Shown here: one piece after another, positions 1-9,961 of the stretch
Position numbering within the stretch: position 1 is the stretch's first letter
How the letters are laid out: each line of letters starts with the position of its first letter
Source: Desulfovibrio sp.
Lineage (GTDB): Bacteria; Desulfobacterota; Desulfovibrionia; Desulfovibrionales; Desulfovibrionaceae
Direction: 5' to 3'
DNA length: 11,455 nt
NCBI GenBank assembly: GCA_031282465.1
Contig: JAITDR010000235.1
Location: 1 to 11,455 of the forward strand
Translations under genes and position numbers: made by a program
The notes under the pieces: model-generated
Seen by the model: only the letters and a program-made list of their open reading frames with translations
Told to the model about the DNA's origin: nothing
Database searches by the model: none

Positions 1-981
1 TACACAGTGCTCACCGTGCCGTCCGCTTCAAAAATGCTGCAAGCCTTGGAATGGCGCAAACCGGAACTCATCCTTCTGGATGTGGACATGCCCGACATGG
101 ACGGTTTCGAGGCTATCAACATCCTCAAGGAACGCCGGGAAACGCGTGATATCCCCGTCATCTTCCTTACCGCCATGGAAGAAAGCACCTACGAACTGAA
201 AGGGTTGCAACTCGGTGCCGTCGATTACATCACCAAACCTTTTTCCCCGCCTCTGTTGCGCAAACGCGTCGCTCTGCACCTGCTTTTGGAAAATCAAAAG
301 CGGGAACTCTTGAATTACAATGAAAATCTTCAAGACATGGTCGAAGCAAAAACTAAAACCATTGTCAAACTCCAAAATAAAATTCTGGCTGCTATGGCCG
401 AAATGGTGGAAAGCCGCGACGGTTCTACAGGTGTCCACATAACCAATACCCAACGCTATCTGAGAATATTCCTGAACGAAATAATCAATGCGGGAATCCG
501 GCCGGAACAGTCTTCCGGTTGGGATGTGGAACTCCTCGTCCAATCTTCACAACTGCATGATGTCGGAAAAATAGGCATCAGCGACGATATTTTGAAAAAA
601 CCCGGAAGGTTGAGCCGCGAGGAATTCACGGAGATGCAGCAGCATGTACTCGTTGGTGTGGGCTTTCTCGAAAGACTGGAAGACGGGGAAGAAGACAGTC
701 GCTTTTTGCAGTACGCCAAGACCTTTACAGCTTTTCATCACGAAAAATGGGACGGCAGCGGCTACCCCTACGGTTTCGCGGGCGAAGAAATCCCCCTGCT
801 CGGGCGCATAATGGCCATAGTCGACGAATATGACGCCCTGACCTCGGATCGCCCCTACAAAAAGGCGCTGAGTCACGAAGACGCGGTCAAGATAATCCTG
901 GCAGGCATGGGGACCAACTTCGACCCGTCGCTTGCGGAAGTCTTCGTAAAGGCGGCCCAATCCTTTGCGCAGACATCGTGA
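1..981 (+). CDS. Response regulator with HD-GYP domain, 5' end missing
   Basis: The frame is open to the left edge, so the true start and roughly the first 30 residues of the receiver domain are outside the window. Counting from the GTG at position 7, the receiver phospho-acceptor is D25 in LLDVDMPDMDG, with the conserved T55 and K77 (ITKPF). A probable coiled-coil linker runs over about residues 85-130. The HD-GYP domain follows, with the HD pair H184-D185 (LHDVGK), H213, H244-H245, GYP at 252-254 in DGSGYP, and D273 in AIVDEYDALTS. The metal-binding set therefore looks complete. Members of this family (RpfG-like) are cytoplasmic phosphodiesterases that degrade cyclic di-GMP when the receiver is phosphorylated. 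The cognate kinase is not in the window. The stop lies 140 bp before dnaA, and I see no convincing terminator between them, so read-through into dnaA is possible. The family call is firm; the biological output is unknown. Confidence 0.92.
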   Translation, partial: YTVLTVPSASKMLQALEWRKPELILLDVDMPDMDGFEAINILKERRETRDIPVIFLTAMEESTYELKGLQLGAVDYITKPFSPPLLRKRVALHLLLENQKRELLNYNENLQDMVEAKTKTIVKLQNKILAAMAEMVESRDGSTGVHITNTQRYLRIFLNEIINAGIRPEQSSGWDVELLVQSSQLHDVGKIGISDDILKKPGRLSREEFTEMQQHVLVGVGFLERLEDGEEDSRFLQYAKTFTAFHHEKWDGSGYPYGFAGEEIPLLGRIMAIVDEYDALTSDRPYKKALSHEDAVKIILAGMGTNFDPSLAEVFVKAAQSFAQTS

Positions 982-1000
982 TTCCGACCGTTCCCGGTCC

Positions 1001-1029
1001 TTGAAACAGAATGCTTTCTATGCTAGACA
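1001..1029 (+). promoter_or_regulatory. Candidate sigma-70 promoter for dnaA
   Basis: TTGAAA at 1001-1006 matches the -35 consensus at five of six positions. It is separated by 17 bp from TAGACA at 1024-1029, which matches the -10 consensus at only three of six. It lies about 90 bp before the dnaA start in the only gap upstream of that gene. The spacing is ideal but the -10 is weak, so this remains a candidate. Confidence 0.35.
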
Positions 1030-1121
1030 AGCGGACGACGCGTCGATGAGCCCGCCGCCCGGCCCGGCATTCCCGCATCGCGGCCCGACCCCCTTACCGG
1101 GACATAACCCTGCTCGACATC

Positions 1122-2486
1122 GTGTACAAACAACATCTCCGCAAGCACCTAGAAAGTTTTTTTCCCTCTTCCGAACTTGAACACTGGTTCGACCCTCTGG
1201 ATATCCGTCCCGAGCCGGATAAGGGGATTCTGTACATTATTTTTCCCCACATGTTCTTCCGCCGCCGTTTCATGCAGCATGTGAGGAAAGAGTTCGAACA
1301 GGCCCTGTCTTCCTTCGAGGGAGCACCCTGCCCATGCTACGAAGAAAGCCCTGATTACCGTTTTTCCGCGCCCGACGGCGGCAAGCGGAACCACGATCCC
1401 CAACATGCGGAAGGCCGCGACGTAACCATACTGCGATCCTGCGAAAACGACCCGCCCGAAAACACCTCCTCAGACGTCTCCGCTTTGCCGGAACACTATA
1501 CCTTCGAGAATTTCCTGTTCAACGGTAAAAACGACCTGCCCGTAACCGCAGCCCTTGAAACGACGGAACTCGTTTCCTCCGGGCACCCTCCCCGCTATAA
1601 TCCCTTTGTCGTATACGGGCCCAGCAGTTCGGGAAAATCCCATCTTCTCGGCGCTATGGCCCGCGCCCTTAAAAAAAAGGGATGTAAAATTTTTTACGGC
1701 AACATCATGACCTTTCCGGCCTTGCTCGAAACCGCGCCGGGACGCTGCCCGGCCTCGGACAAATCCTGCATTTTCCTCGACGACGCTCAACGGATAGCCT
1801 CCTGCTCCAATATGCGGGATGCCCTTGTCGCCCTGATGGATATCTACCTTTCTTCACACAAACTGTTGGCCCTTTCCTTCGACCGCCACCCCTCCGCATG
1901 CCTGCCGGACCAGCCGCTGCTCTCACGCATCACCTCAGGCCTCGTCGTGGAGCTCAAACGCCCGGACCTCGACATTCGCCTCGGCTATGCCGAAAGACTC
2001 TCCACAGACCTGAAACTCAACCTGAACAAGGAACAACTCCTTGCCCTGGCAAGCAAAAATACGGATATACGCAGCATTGACGGCTATTTCGCCCGACTTA
2101 CGGCCTACACGGCAATGTCGTCGAAAAACGGTTTGCCCGCTTCCGCACGGGAAGCCTACAAAGCACTGACCCTGAAAGAAACCGGGCTCACCCGCCTTAC
2201 TCCCGAACTTATCATCGCCGTTGTCGCCGAACACTTTGCCGTCGACGCCGGAGATATCATAGGCAAACGCCGCGACGGCAAGCTCGCGCCGGCCAGAAAT
2301 ACCGCCGTTTTCCTCTGCAGGGAACTCCTCAATCTGACCCTGGTATCTATAGGAAATATCTTCGGAAAACGGGATCATACGTCCGTCCTGTACGCCGTGA
2401 AAAGCGTCAGGAAACGCTGCGAAGACGACAACGATACGCACAAACTTGTCGAGGAATTGAAACAAAAATGTCTCAGCCGGTGCTGA
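1122..2486 (+). CDS. dnaA: Chromosomal replication initiator DnaA, divergent
   Basis: DnaA binds DnaA boxes at oriC, oligomerises with ATP, opens the duplex and helps load DnaB. The protein is 454 residues, close to the usual length. Domain I spans about 1-65 (HWFDPL at 21-26), and a variable linker spans about 66-124. The AAA+ core has Walker A GPSSSGKS (166-173), Walker B IFLDD (217-221), sensor I around 251-255, a likely arginine finger R269 and sensor II R317. Domain IV (about 358-454) carries the signature GKRDHTSVL (415-423). The residue aligned with E. coli Q408 is N393, and that aligned with T436 is S421; R399, R407, H434 and T435 equivalents are kept (R384, R392, H419, T420). The start is the GTG at 1122, because a stop at 1047-1049 bounds the frame and no other ATG, GTG or TTG precedes it. 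No well-placed Shine-Dalgarno is visible, so the exact start is less certain than the gene. Confidence 0.95.
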   Translation: MYKQHLRKHLESFFPSSELEHWFDPLDIRPEPDKGILYIIFPHMFFRRRFMQHVRKEFEQALSSFEGAPCPCYEESPDYRFSAPDGGKRNHDPQHAEGRDVTILRSCENDPPENTSSDVSALPEHYTFENFLFNGKNDLPVTAALETTELVSSGHPPRYNPFVVYGPSSSGKSHLLGAMARALKKKGCKIFYGNIMTFPALLETAPGRCPASDKSCIFLDDAQRIASCSNMRDALVALMDIYLSSHKLLALSFDRHPSACLPDQPLLSRITSGLVVELKRPDLDIRLGYAERLSTDLKLNLNKEQLLALASKNTDIRSIDGYFARLTAYTAMSSKNGLPASAREAYKALTLKETGLTRLTPELIIAVVAEHFAVDAGDIIGKRRDGKLAPARNTAVFLCRELLNLTLVSIGNIFGKRDHTSVLYAVKSVRKRCEDDNDTHKLVEELKQKCLSRC

Positions 2487-2488
2487 CA

Positions 2489-2536
2489 GCCGGACGCGCA
2501 CACCGGCAATGTGCGCCGCACAAACGGCGCACACCG
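2489..2536. repeat. Inverted and direct repeats after dnaA
   Basis: A 9 bp inverted repeat pairs 2510-2518 with 2525-2533 around the 6-base loop CACAAA. The 10-mer GCGCACACCG occurs twice, at 2496-2505 and 2527-2536, 31 bp apart. A shorter stem GCCGG/CCGGC pairs 2489-2493 with 2503-2507. The 13-mer at 2510-2522 is also a palindrome (TGTGCG-C-CGCACA). The hairpin could act as a weak terminator for dnaA, but its T stretch (TTTT at 2541-2544) lies 7 bases beyond the stem. The repeats could instead be protein-binding sites. No canonical DnaA box was found here. Confidence 0.6.
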
Positions 2537-2540
2537 CAAA

Positions 2541-2580
2541 TTTTCCGACTCGTCGCCGAAAAATATAATTAAAAAAAACC
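2541..2580 (+). promoter_or_regulatory. A/T-only tract with TATAAT before dnaN
   Basis: Positions 2559-2578 are 20 consecutive A/T bases inside otherwise GC-rich DNA. The tract contains a perfect -10 hexamer TATAAT at 2564-2569. The -35 region at 2541-2546 (TTTTCC) matches the consensus at only three positions. The simplest reading is a dnaN promoter with a weak -35, about 70 bp before the start codon. An alternative is a DNA-unwinding element, given the repeat cluster immediately upstream and the position between dnaA and dnaN. Sequence alone does not decide between them. Confidence 0.45.
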
Positions 2581-2635
2581 GTTGAATGAATTACGAACAT
2601 AGCGACAGGCACTATTACAACAAAAAGGAGAATAT

Positions 2636-3787
2636 ATGTTGGTAACAGTCTATAAAGAAGAAATCATCGACGGTCTGCAAAAAGCCGCCAACATCATCCC
2701 TCAACGCACGGGAGCGGCCTATCTTCGTTCCATTTGGCTCAGGGCGGCGTCTTCACGCCTTGAAATACTGTCCACGGATTCCAATATCGAGTTTCGCGGT
2801 TCTTATGCGGCCGTTGTGCAGCAGGACGGGCTGGCGGGAGTGCCGGGCAGACATTTCGTCGAACTGTTGAAACGCCTGCCGCCGGGTGAAATTACCCTGC
2901 GCGTTGACGAAGCGGCCTCCGTCATGCACATCGACCAGGGACGGCGCAAATACAAACTTGCGGTCAACGACGCCACGTGGTTCCAGCAGTTCGCCGAGTT
3001 TCCCGATGACGGAGCGGTTCTCTGGTCCGGGGCTTTTCTTCAGGAACTCATTGAGCGCATCGCGTACTGCATCGGCGACGAAGGCACCGACGCGCTGTCC
3101 TGCTTTTTCCTGAAGCCCGCTCCGGAAGGGCGGATCGAAGCCTCAGGTATGAACGGGCACCAGTTTGCCATGCAGTCGTTTACCCATGACGATCTGCGCG
3201 CCCTGTTGCCTGAGGACGGTATACTCATCCAGAAAAAATACTTGAGTGAATTGAAAAAATGGCTCGGCAACGGGGAAATTTATCTGAATACGGGCGAAAA
3301 GCGGCTGTTCCTGCGCGACGAAGCGGGGCGGGAATTTTTCAGCATGCCCTTGTCGGCGTATCAGTACCCTGACTATACCGTGTTTATCTCACGACTTTCG
3401 GAAAGCGGCATCTCTCGTCTTTCCCTGCCCCGCGAGGAAACGCAGAACGCTTTACAACGCATAGCCATCTTTAATACCGAAAGCAATATGTGCACGTATT
3501 TCGACCTGTCCGCCCACGAGGTCGTCATGACCGCCCAAGGGCAGGATTTCGGGTCGGCATCGGAAAGCCTGGATGCGACGTACGAGGGCAGCATAGGCAA
3601 AATTGCTTTTCCGACCGGCAACTTGTTGACCATCTTGGATCACTACACTTCCAAAGAACTCAACCTGTCCATGACCGGCAGCGAAGGTCCCTGCGGCATA
3701 CGAGGCGTCGACGATGCAGACTACCTGGTGATTCTCATGCCTATGAAAATAGTCGACGATGCCGGCTACAGTGAAGAGCAGGCTTGA
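2636..3787 (+). CDS. dnaN: DNA polymerase III beta subunit (sliding clamp)
   Basis: DnaN forms a dimeric ring around DNA that tethers Pol III and is a docking platform for other replication and repair proteins. The 383-residue product is slightly longer than the typical ~366. It shows the three-fold clamp layout: an N-terminal domain (LQKAANIIPQRT at about 14-25), a middle domain with GMNGHQFAM in place of the usual TDGHR-like motif, and a C-terminal MPMKI (368-372) matching the conserved MPMRL end. An 11-residue acidic tail follows. The start is set by AAGGAG at 2625-2630, 5 bases before the ATG. The sequence is divergent from enterobacterial DnaN, but the C-terminal motif and the place between dnaA and gyrB make the identity secure. 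gyrB follows 42 bp later with no terminator visible, so the two are probably co-transcribed. Confidence 0.95.
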   Translation: MLVTVYKEEIIDGLQKAANIIPQRTGAAYLRSIWLRAASSRLEILSTDSNIEFRGSYAAVVQQDGLAGVPGRHFVELLKRLPPGEITLRVDEAASVMHIDQGRRKYKLAVNDATWFQQFAEFPDDGAVLWSGAFLQELIERIAYCIGDEGTDALSCFFLKPAPEGRIEASGMNGHQFAMQSFTHDDLRALLPEDGILIQKKYLSELKKWLGNGEIYLNTGEKRLFLRDEAGREFFSMPLSAYQYPDYTVFISRLSESGISRLSLPREETQNALQRIAIFNTESNMCTYFDLSAHEVVMTAQGQDFGSASESLDATYEGSIGKIAFPTGNLLTILDHYTSKELNLSMTGSEGPCGIRGVDDADYLVILMPMKIVDDAGYSEEQA

Positions 3788-6319
<2,532 letters not shown>

Positions 6320-6345
6320 CGAAAAAAGACTTTTTCATTTGATTT

Positions 6346-6554
6346 TGTATGCCTCCGGCGGCCGGGGCTCCGCCCTGGACCCGGCAGGGGAATGATTCCC
6401 CTGCACCCCCATTTACGGGTGCGCATTTTCACAGTTGAAATGCTCCAGAGTACTGCAAAGCTGATTGTATATGCCTCCGGGGCCGGGGCGAAGCCCCGGC
6501 TGAGGGGGTCCGGTGGAAATCATTTCCCCCGGCGGGGTCCGGGGCAGCGCCCCG
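6346..6554. repeat. Composite palindromic intergenic repeat, gyrB-gyrA
   Basis: This spacer holds two related GC-rich units. A direct repeat, beginning GTATGCCTCCGG and ending GGCCGGGGC, covers about 6346-6368 and 6467-6489. The rest of the first unit (6364-6412) reappears as an imperfect inverted copy at 6501-6554. Read as reverse complement, the second copy shares the order CGGGGC, GCCCyGGACCC, GGGG, AATGATT, ACCCCC-like. Within the units there is a perfect 10 bp palindrome with one central base (arms 6384-6393 and 6395-6404). There is also an 8 bp stem with GAA loop (6482-6489/6493-6500), an 11 bp arm pair with one mismatch (6510-6520/6522-6532) and a 6 bp stem (6540-6545/6549-6554). None is followed by a T run on the plus strand, so none is a standard terminator. 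It resembles REP-type dispersed repeats; dispersal cannot be judged from one locus. Confidence 0.75.
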
Positions 6555-6579
6555 ATAAAATCGAAAGGTATGCATAATA

Positions 6580-9090
6580 ATGACGAATTTGCTTGACGAA
6601 ACGGGCAAAGACCCTGCCGGGGCCGGTGACGCGCGGCCCGGGATCGACATAGAAAAGGAACTGCGCAAGTCCTATCTGGAATATTCCCTTTCCGTCATCA
6701 TCGGGCGGGCCATTCCCGACGCGCGGGACGGGTTGAAACCCGTGCACAGGCGTATTCTTTTCGCGCAGCATGAGCTCGGCAACGTGTACAACCGGCCGCA
6801 CAAGAAGAGTGCCCGCGTGGTAGGCGACGTCATAGGCAAATATCATCCGCACGGGGATTCCGCCGTTTATGATGCTCTGGTGCGCATGGCCCAGGATTTT
6901 TCCATGCGCGTGCCTTTGGTGGACGGCCAGGGCAACTTTGGTTCCATAGACGGCGACGCGCCGGCTGCCATGCGGTATACGGAAGTGCGCATGTCGCGTT
7001 TGGCGGCGGAATTTCTTTCGGATATCGACAAAGACACTGTTGAGTTTCGTCCGAATTACGACAACACGTTGCGGGAACCGGCTGTTTTACCGGCCAAGGT
7101 GCCGAATTTTCTGCTCAACGGCACATCGGGCATTGCTGTGGGCATGGCTACCAACGTGCCTCCGCACAACCTGGGCGAACTGTGCGACGCCTTGTTGCTT
7201 CTGGTGGACGAACCGGAGAGCACGGTCGACGAGCTCATGGAGCTTGTGCAGGGACCGGATTTTCCGACCGGCGGCATCGTGTACGCGGGCAAGGGACTTG
7301 AAGACGCTTTTAGAAGCGGACGCGGGTCGGTCAAGGTGCGCGGCGTGGTGGAAACGGAAAGCCGCGCCAAAGGCGGCGAGTCCATTGTTATCCGGGAAAT
7401 TCCCTATGCCTTGAACAAATCGTCGCTGGTAAAAAAAATAGCGGCGCTGGTCAATGAGAAACGCCTCGACGGCGTTGCGGATCTTCGGGATGAATCCGAC
7501 CGGCGGGGCATTCGCATTGTTCTGGATTTGAAGCGCGGCGCGACGGCGGACATAATCGTCAATACGCTGTATAAATATACGCCGTTGGAGAATTCTTTCG
7601 CCTACAACATGTTGGCGGTTGTGGGCAACAGGCCGCAGTTGCTCAACCTCAAGTCGGCACTGGTGTGTTTTTTGGAACACCGGCGCGAGGTCATCATCCG
7701 CCGCACGCGCTTTGAACTCAGGCAGGCCGAGGCCCGCGCACATATTCTGGAAGGCCTGCGCATAGCCCTGGACAACATCGACGCCGTCGTCGCCCTGATC
7801 CGCGCCTCGAAAACCCCTGACGACGCCCGGCAGGGACTGGCGGAACGCTTCGGCCTTTCCGAGGCCCAAAGCCGGGCCGTGCTCGACATGCGCCTGCAGC
7901 GTCTGACCGGTCTGGAACACGAAAAGCTGCTTGAGGAATACCGGGAGTTGATCAAACGCATCGCCTGGCTGCAATCCGTTCTCGCGGAGGAGGCGGTGCT
8001 GCGTTCCGTGGTGCGCGGTGAACTTGAGGAAGTGAAAAGCGCCTATGCCGGGGCGCGCAAGACGGCCGTTGTGCGCGAAGAGGCGGTCGGCATCGAGATT
8101 GAAGACCTTATCCCCGATGAAGACGTGGTCATCACCCTTTCGCGGCGCGGCTACATCAAGCGCACCACACTGGACAACTATCAGCAGCAGCGGAGGGGGG
8201 GAAAAGGCATAGCCGGTCTGCACATGAGCGAAGACGATGTGGTGCAGGATTTCCTCACGACCTCCAATCACCAATATCTGTTGCTGTTCACCAACCGCGG
8301 GCGCATGCACCAGCTCAAGGTCCATCAGGTGCCCGAAGGCAGCCGCACGGCCAAGGGCGCGCATATCGCCAATCTGCTGCCTCTGGAAAAAGACGAATGG
8401 GCGACCACGGCTCTGGCCGTGCGCGAATTCAGTGATGAGCGACATTTTCTTTTTGTGACCAAACGCGGTATGGTCAAGCGCTCCGCCGCGTCCCTGTACG
8501 CCCGCTGGCGCAAGACCGGCATCAACGCGGTCGGTCTGCGCGACGGCGACGAGCTGATTATGGTGCGCGAGGTGCAGGAAAAGCGGCAACTGGTGCTGAC
8601 CACGGCGTACGGGCTGGCTATTCGCTTTGCCTGTTCCGAGGTCAGGCCCATGGGCCGGGGCGCAGCCGGCGTCAAGGGTATTGCGCTGCGCGGCGCGGAT
8701 ACCGTCGTGGCCTGTCTGGTCGTGGATGAAGACGACCGGGATACGTCCGTCATGACCCTTTCCCGCAACGGCTACGGCAAACGTACCAAGCTGGATTTGT
8801 ACCGCCTGCAGTCCAGAGGCGGCAAAGGGATCATCAATTTCCGCTCCACCGCCAAGACCGGCCCGGTCATCGGCGCCATACCCGTGGCCGACTCCGATGC
8901 CCTGCTGCTGCTTACGTCCACCAATAAAATCATCCGCATAGGCGTGGAAGAAATACGCAGCATAGGCCGCGCCACGCAAGGCGTGCGGCTGGTGTCCATG
9001 GACGAGGGTGCGTCGGTGGTCGGGTTTGCCCGTATCGACGAGAACGGCGGCGACGACGCGGGGGTCGGACCGGGCAACGAAGGGGCATAA
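6580..9090 (+). CDS. gyrA: DNA gyrase subunit A
   Basis: GyrA carries out DNA breakage and reunion and wraps DNA for supercoiling. The 836-residue product has the winged-helix region with [21 protein letters not shown] (78-98) and catalytic tyrosine Y133 in AAMRYTEVR. The positions equivalent to E. coli S83 and D87 are S94 and D98, the quinolone-susceptible residues. The GyrA box QRRGGKG (537-543) marks it as gyrase rather than ParC. Six pinwheel blades follow, seen as [45 protein letters not shown] and [10 protein letters not shown] second box-like QSRGGKG lies at 744-750 and the tail is short. The ATG start is preceded by AAGG at 6565-6568, a somewhat long 11 bases away. An out-of-frame ATG at 6570 opens only an 8-codon frame that ends inside gyrA. 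The 260 bp gap from gyrB carries the palindromic repeat; no convincing promoter was found there. Confidence 0.97.
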   Translation: MTNLLDETGKDPAGAGDARPGIDIEKELRKSYLEYSLSVIIGRAIPDARDGLKPVHRRILFAQHELGNVYNRPHKKSARVVGDVIGKYHPHGDSAVYDALVRMAQDFSMRVPLVDGQGNFGSIDGDAPAAMRYTEVRMSRLAAEFLSDIDKDTVEFRPNYDNTLREPAVLPAKVPNFLLNGTSGIAVGMATNVPPHNLGELCDALLLLVDEPESTVDELMELVQGPDFPTGGIVYAGKGLEDAFRSGRGSVKVRGVVETESRAKGGESIVIREIPYALNKSSLVKKIAALVNEKRLDGVADLRDESDRRGIRIVLDLKRGATADIIVNTLYKYTPLENSFAYNMLAVVGNRPQLLNLKSALVCFLEHRREVIIRRTRFELRQAEARAHILEGLRIALDNIDAVVALIRASKTPDDARQGLAERFGLSEAQSRAVLDMRLQRLTGLEHEKLLEEYRELIKRIAWLQSVLAEEAVLRSVVRGELEEVKSAYAGARKTAVVREEAVGIEIEDLIPDEDVVITLSRRGYIKRTTLDNYQQQRRGGKGIAGLHMSEDDVVQDFLTTSNHQYLLLFTNRGRMHQLKVHQVPEGSRTAKGAHIANLLPLEKDEWATTALAVREFSDERHFLFVTKRGMVKRSAASLYARWRKTGINAVGLRDGDELIMVREVQEKRQLVLTTAYGLAIRFACSEVRPMGRGAAGVKGIALRGADTVVACLVVDEDDRDTSVMTLSRNGYGKRTKLDLYRLQSRGGKGIINFRSTAKTGPVIGAIPVADSDALLLLTSTNKIIRIGVEEIRSIGRATQGVRLVSMDEGASVVGFARIDENGGDDAGVGPGNEGA

Positions 9091-9092
9091 TA

Positions 9093-9917
9093 ATGTTTCG
9101 CATCCTTATCTTTGCCGTCATTGCACTTGCGGCCGCGATGCCGGGCGCCTGCCTGCCGGACGAGAGCAAGACAAGGGACGACCTGGTGCTGGCCGATGCC
9201 GCCCTTGCCGAGCATGACCTGGGCGATGCGGAGATGTACCTGCTGCGTTACCTGCGCAAGAATCCTGAAAGCGGCAGACGCTGGGAAGTCTGGCGCAGGC
9301 TTTTGGCCTTGACCTTGAACGTCAGGCAGGACAAGACCACGGCGAGGGAATACCTGGAAATCATGTTGCGGGAATTTGCCGGGGATCCGGAACGGAAACG
9401 CGGCATCGCCGTGGAACTTGCCGGGTTGTGCCGTGATATGGGCTTCAACGCCCGCGCCGCCGACCTCTGGGAACGTCTGGCGGAAGATCCCGACCTGGGC
9501 GCGGAGGACAGGGCAACGGTTTATAAAGAATTGGCCTACGCGTATATGCGCCGCCTGGAATTCACCCCCGCAGCCGAAGTTCTGGCCCTGTGCCTTGATC
9601 TGAACGTCGGCCCGGACCTCAAGGCCGATTGCCGCACGGCTCTTTCCGAAACGCAGGTGTTGAACGAAGATTTGCGGGGCGCGGAGCAGTCCCTGCGCGA
9701 TCTTCTGGCTATGGAAGGCATAGCGGAACCGCGCAGGGTGGCCGCAGTGTTCATGCTTGCGGATGTGGTCGAGCAGCAGCAGCGTCCTGACGAAGCGCGC
9801 ACTCTCCTGGAAAGTATCCTGCACGGCTATCCCAATTCCAAAGTTATTGAAATCCGCCTTGCCGCCCTGAAAGGCAAAAAGAGTACATCCGGACGCGCCG
9901 GCGGCAACCGGCAGTAA
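9093..9917 (+). CDS. Probable exported TPR-repeat protein
   Basis: The function is not known. The product is 274 residues and starts with a short hydrophobic signal-like segment (residues 3-17) ending at C20 in MPGAC. That could be a lipoprotein cysteine, but proline at -3 is unlike the usual lipobox, so cleavage by signal peptidase I or a membrane anchor are alternatives. The rest is alpha-helical with TPR-like pairs at about 32-59, 105-132, 143-172 and 217-247, the last being the clearest (MLADVVEQQQRPDEARTLLE). The C-terminus (260-274) is basic and low in complexity. Such repeats mediate protein-protein contacts, here probably in the periplasm. The ATG lies 2 bases after the gyrA stop, with AAGGGG at 9080-9085 inside the gyrA end, so translation is probably coupled to gyrA. 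A link to gyrase function should not be assumed. Confidence 0.85.
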   Translation: MFRILIFAVIALAAAMPGACLPDESKTRDDLVLADAALAEHDLGDAEMYLLRYLRKNPESGRRWEVWRRLLALTLNVRQDKTTAREYLEIMLREFAGDPERKRGIAVELAGLCRDMGFNARAADLWERLAEDPDLGAEDRATVYKELAYAYMRRLEFTPAAEVLALCLDLNVGPDLKADCRTALSETQVLNEDLRGAEQSLRDLLAMEGIAEPRRVAAVFMLADVVEQQQRPDEARTLLESILHGYPNSKVIEIRLAALKGKKSTSGRAGGNRQ

Positions 9918-9918
9918 G

Positions 9919-9961
9919 CGCCGCTCAAGTTACTGTGCTGCAAGTCCTGCGGCGGTTTTTT
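9919..9961 (+). terminator. Candidate intrinsic terminator of the gyrA-TPR transcript
   Basis: CGCCGC at 9919-9924 can pair with GCGGCG at 9949-9954, and six T follow at 9956-9961 after one G. The 24-base loop is long. The element begins 2 bases after the TPR stop, and its 3' arm and T run lie inside the antisense 3' end of mdh, where they encode part of the last residues (EKTAAG). A termination signal at this convergent junction makes sense, but the long loop lowers confidence. Confidence 0.5.

Noticed and set aside
986..999. Small hairpin GACCG-TTCC-CGGTC after the response regulator
   Set aside because: The stem is only 5 bp and no T run follows, so it is not a credible terminator.
965..1180. 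71-codon frame between the response regulator and dnaA
   Set aside because: It overlaps dnaA out of frame, is proline/arginine-rich low-complexity sequence and has no ribosome binding site.
6321..6336. A/T hairpin GAAAAA-TTTTTC after gyrB as a terminator
   Set aside because: It has one GC pair and no GC-rich stem; it is too weak for intrinsic termination.
7087..8979. 630-codon open frame antisense to gyrA
   Set aside because: Its composition is a mirror of gyrA codons (rich in H, Q, A, G, F) with no family features; gyrA is unambiguous on the plus strand.
8772..9824. 350-codon open frame antisense to the gyrA end and TPR gene
   Set aside because: It spans two genes on the opposite strand and shows no domain or ribosome binding site.
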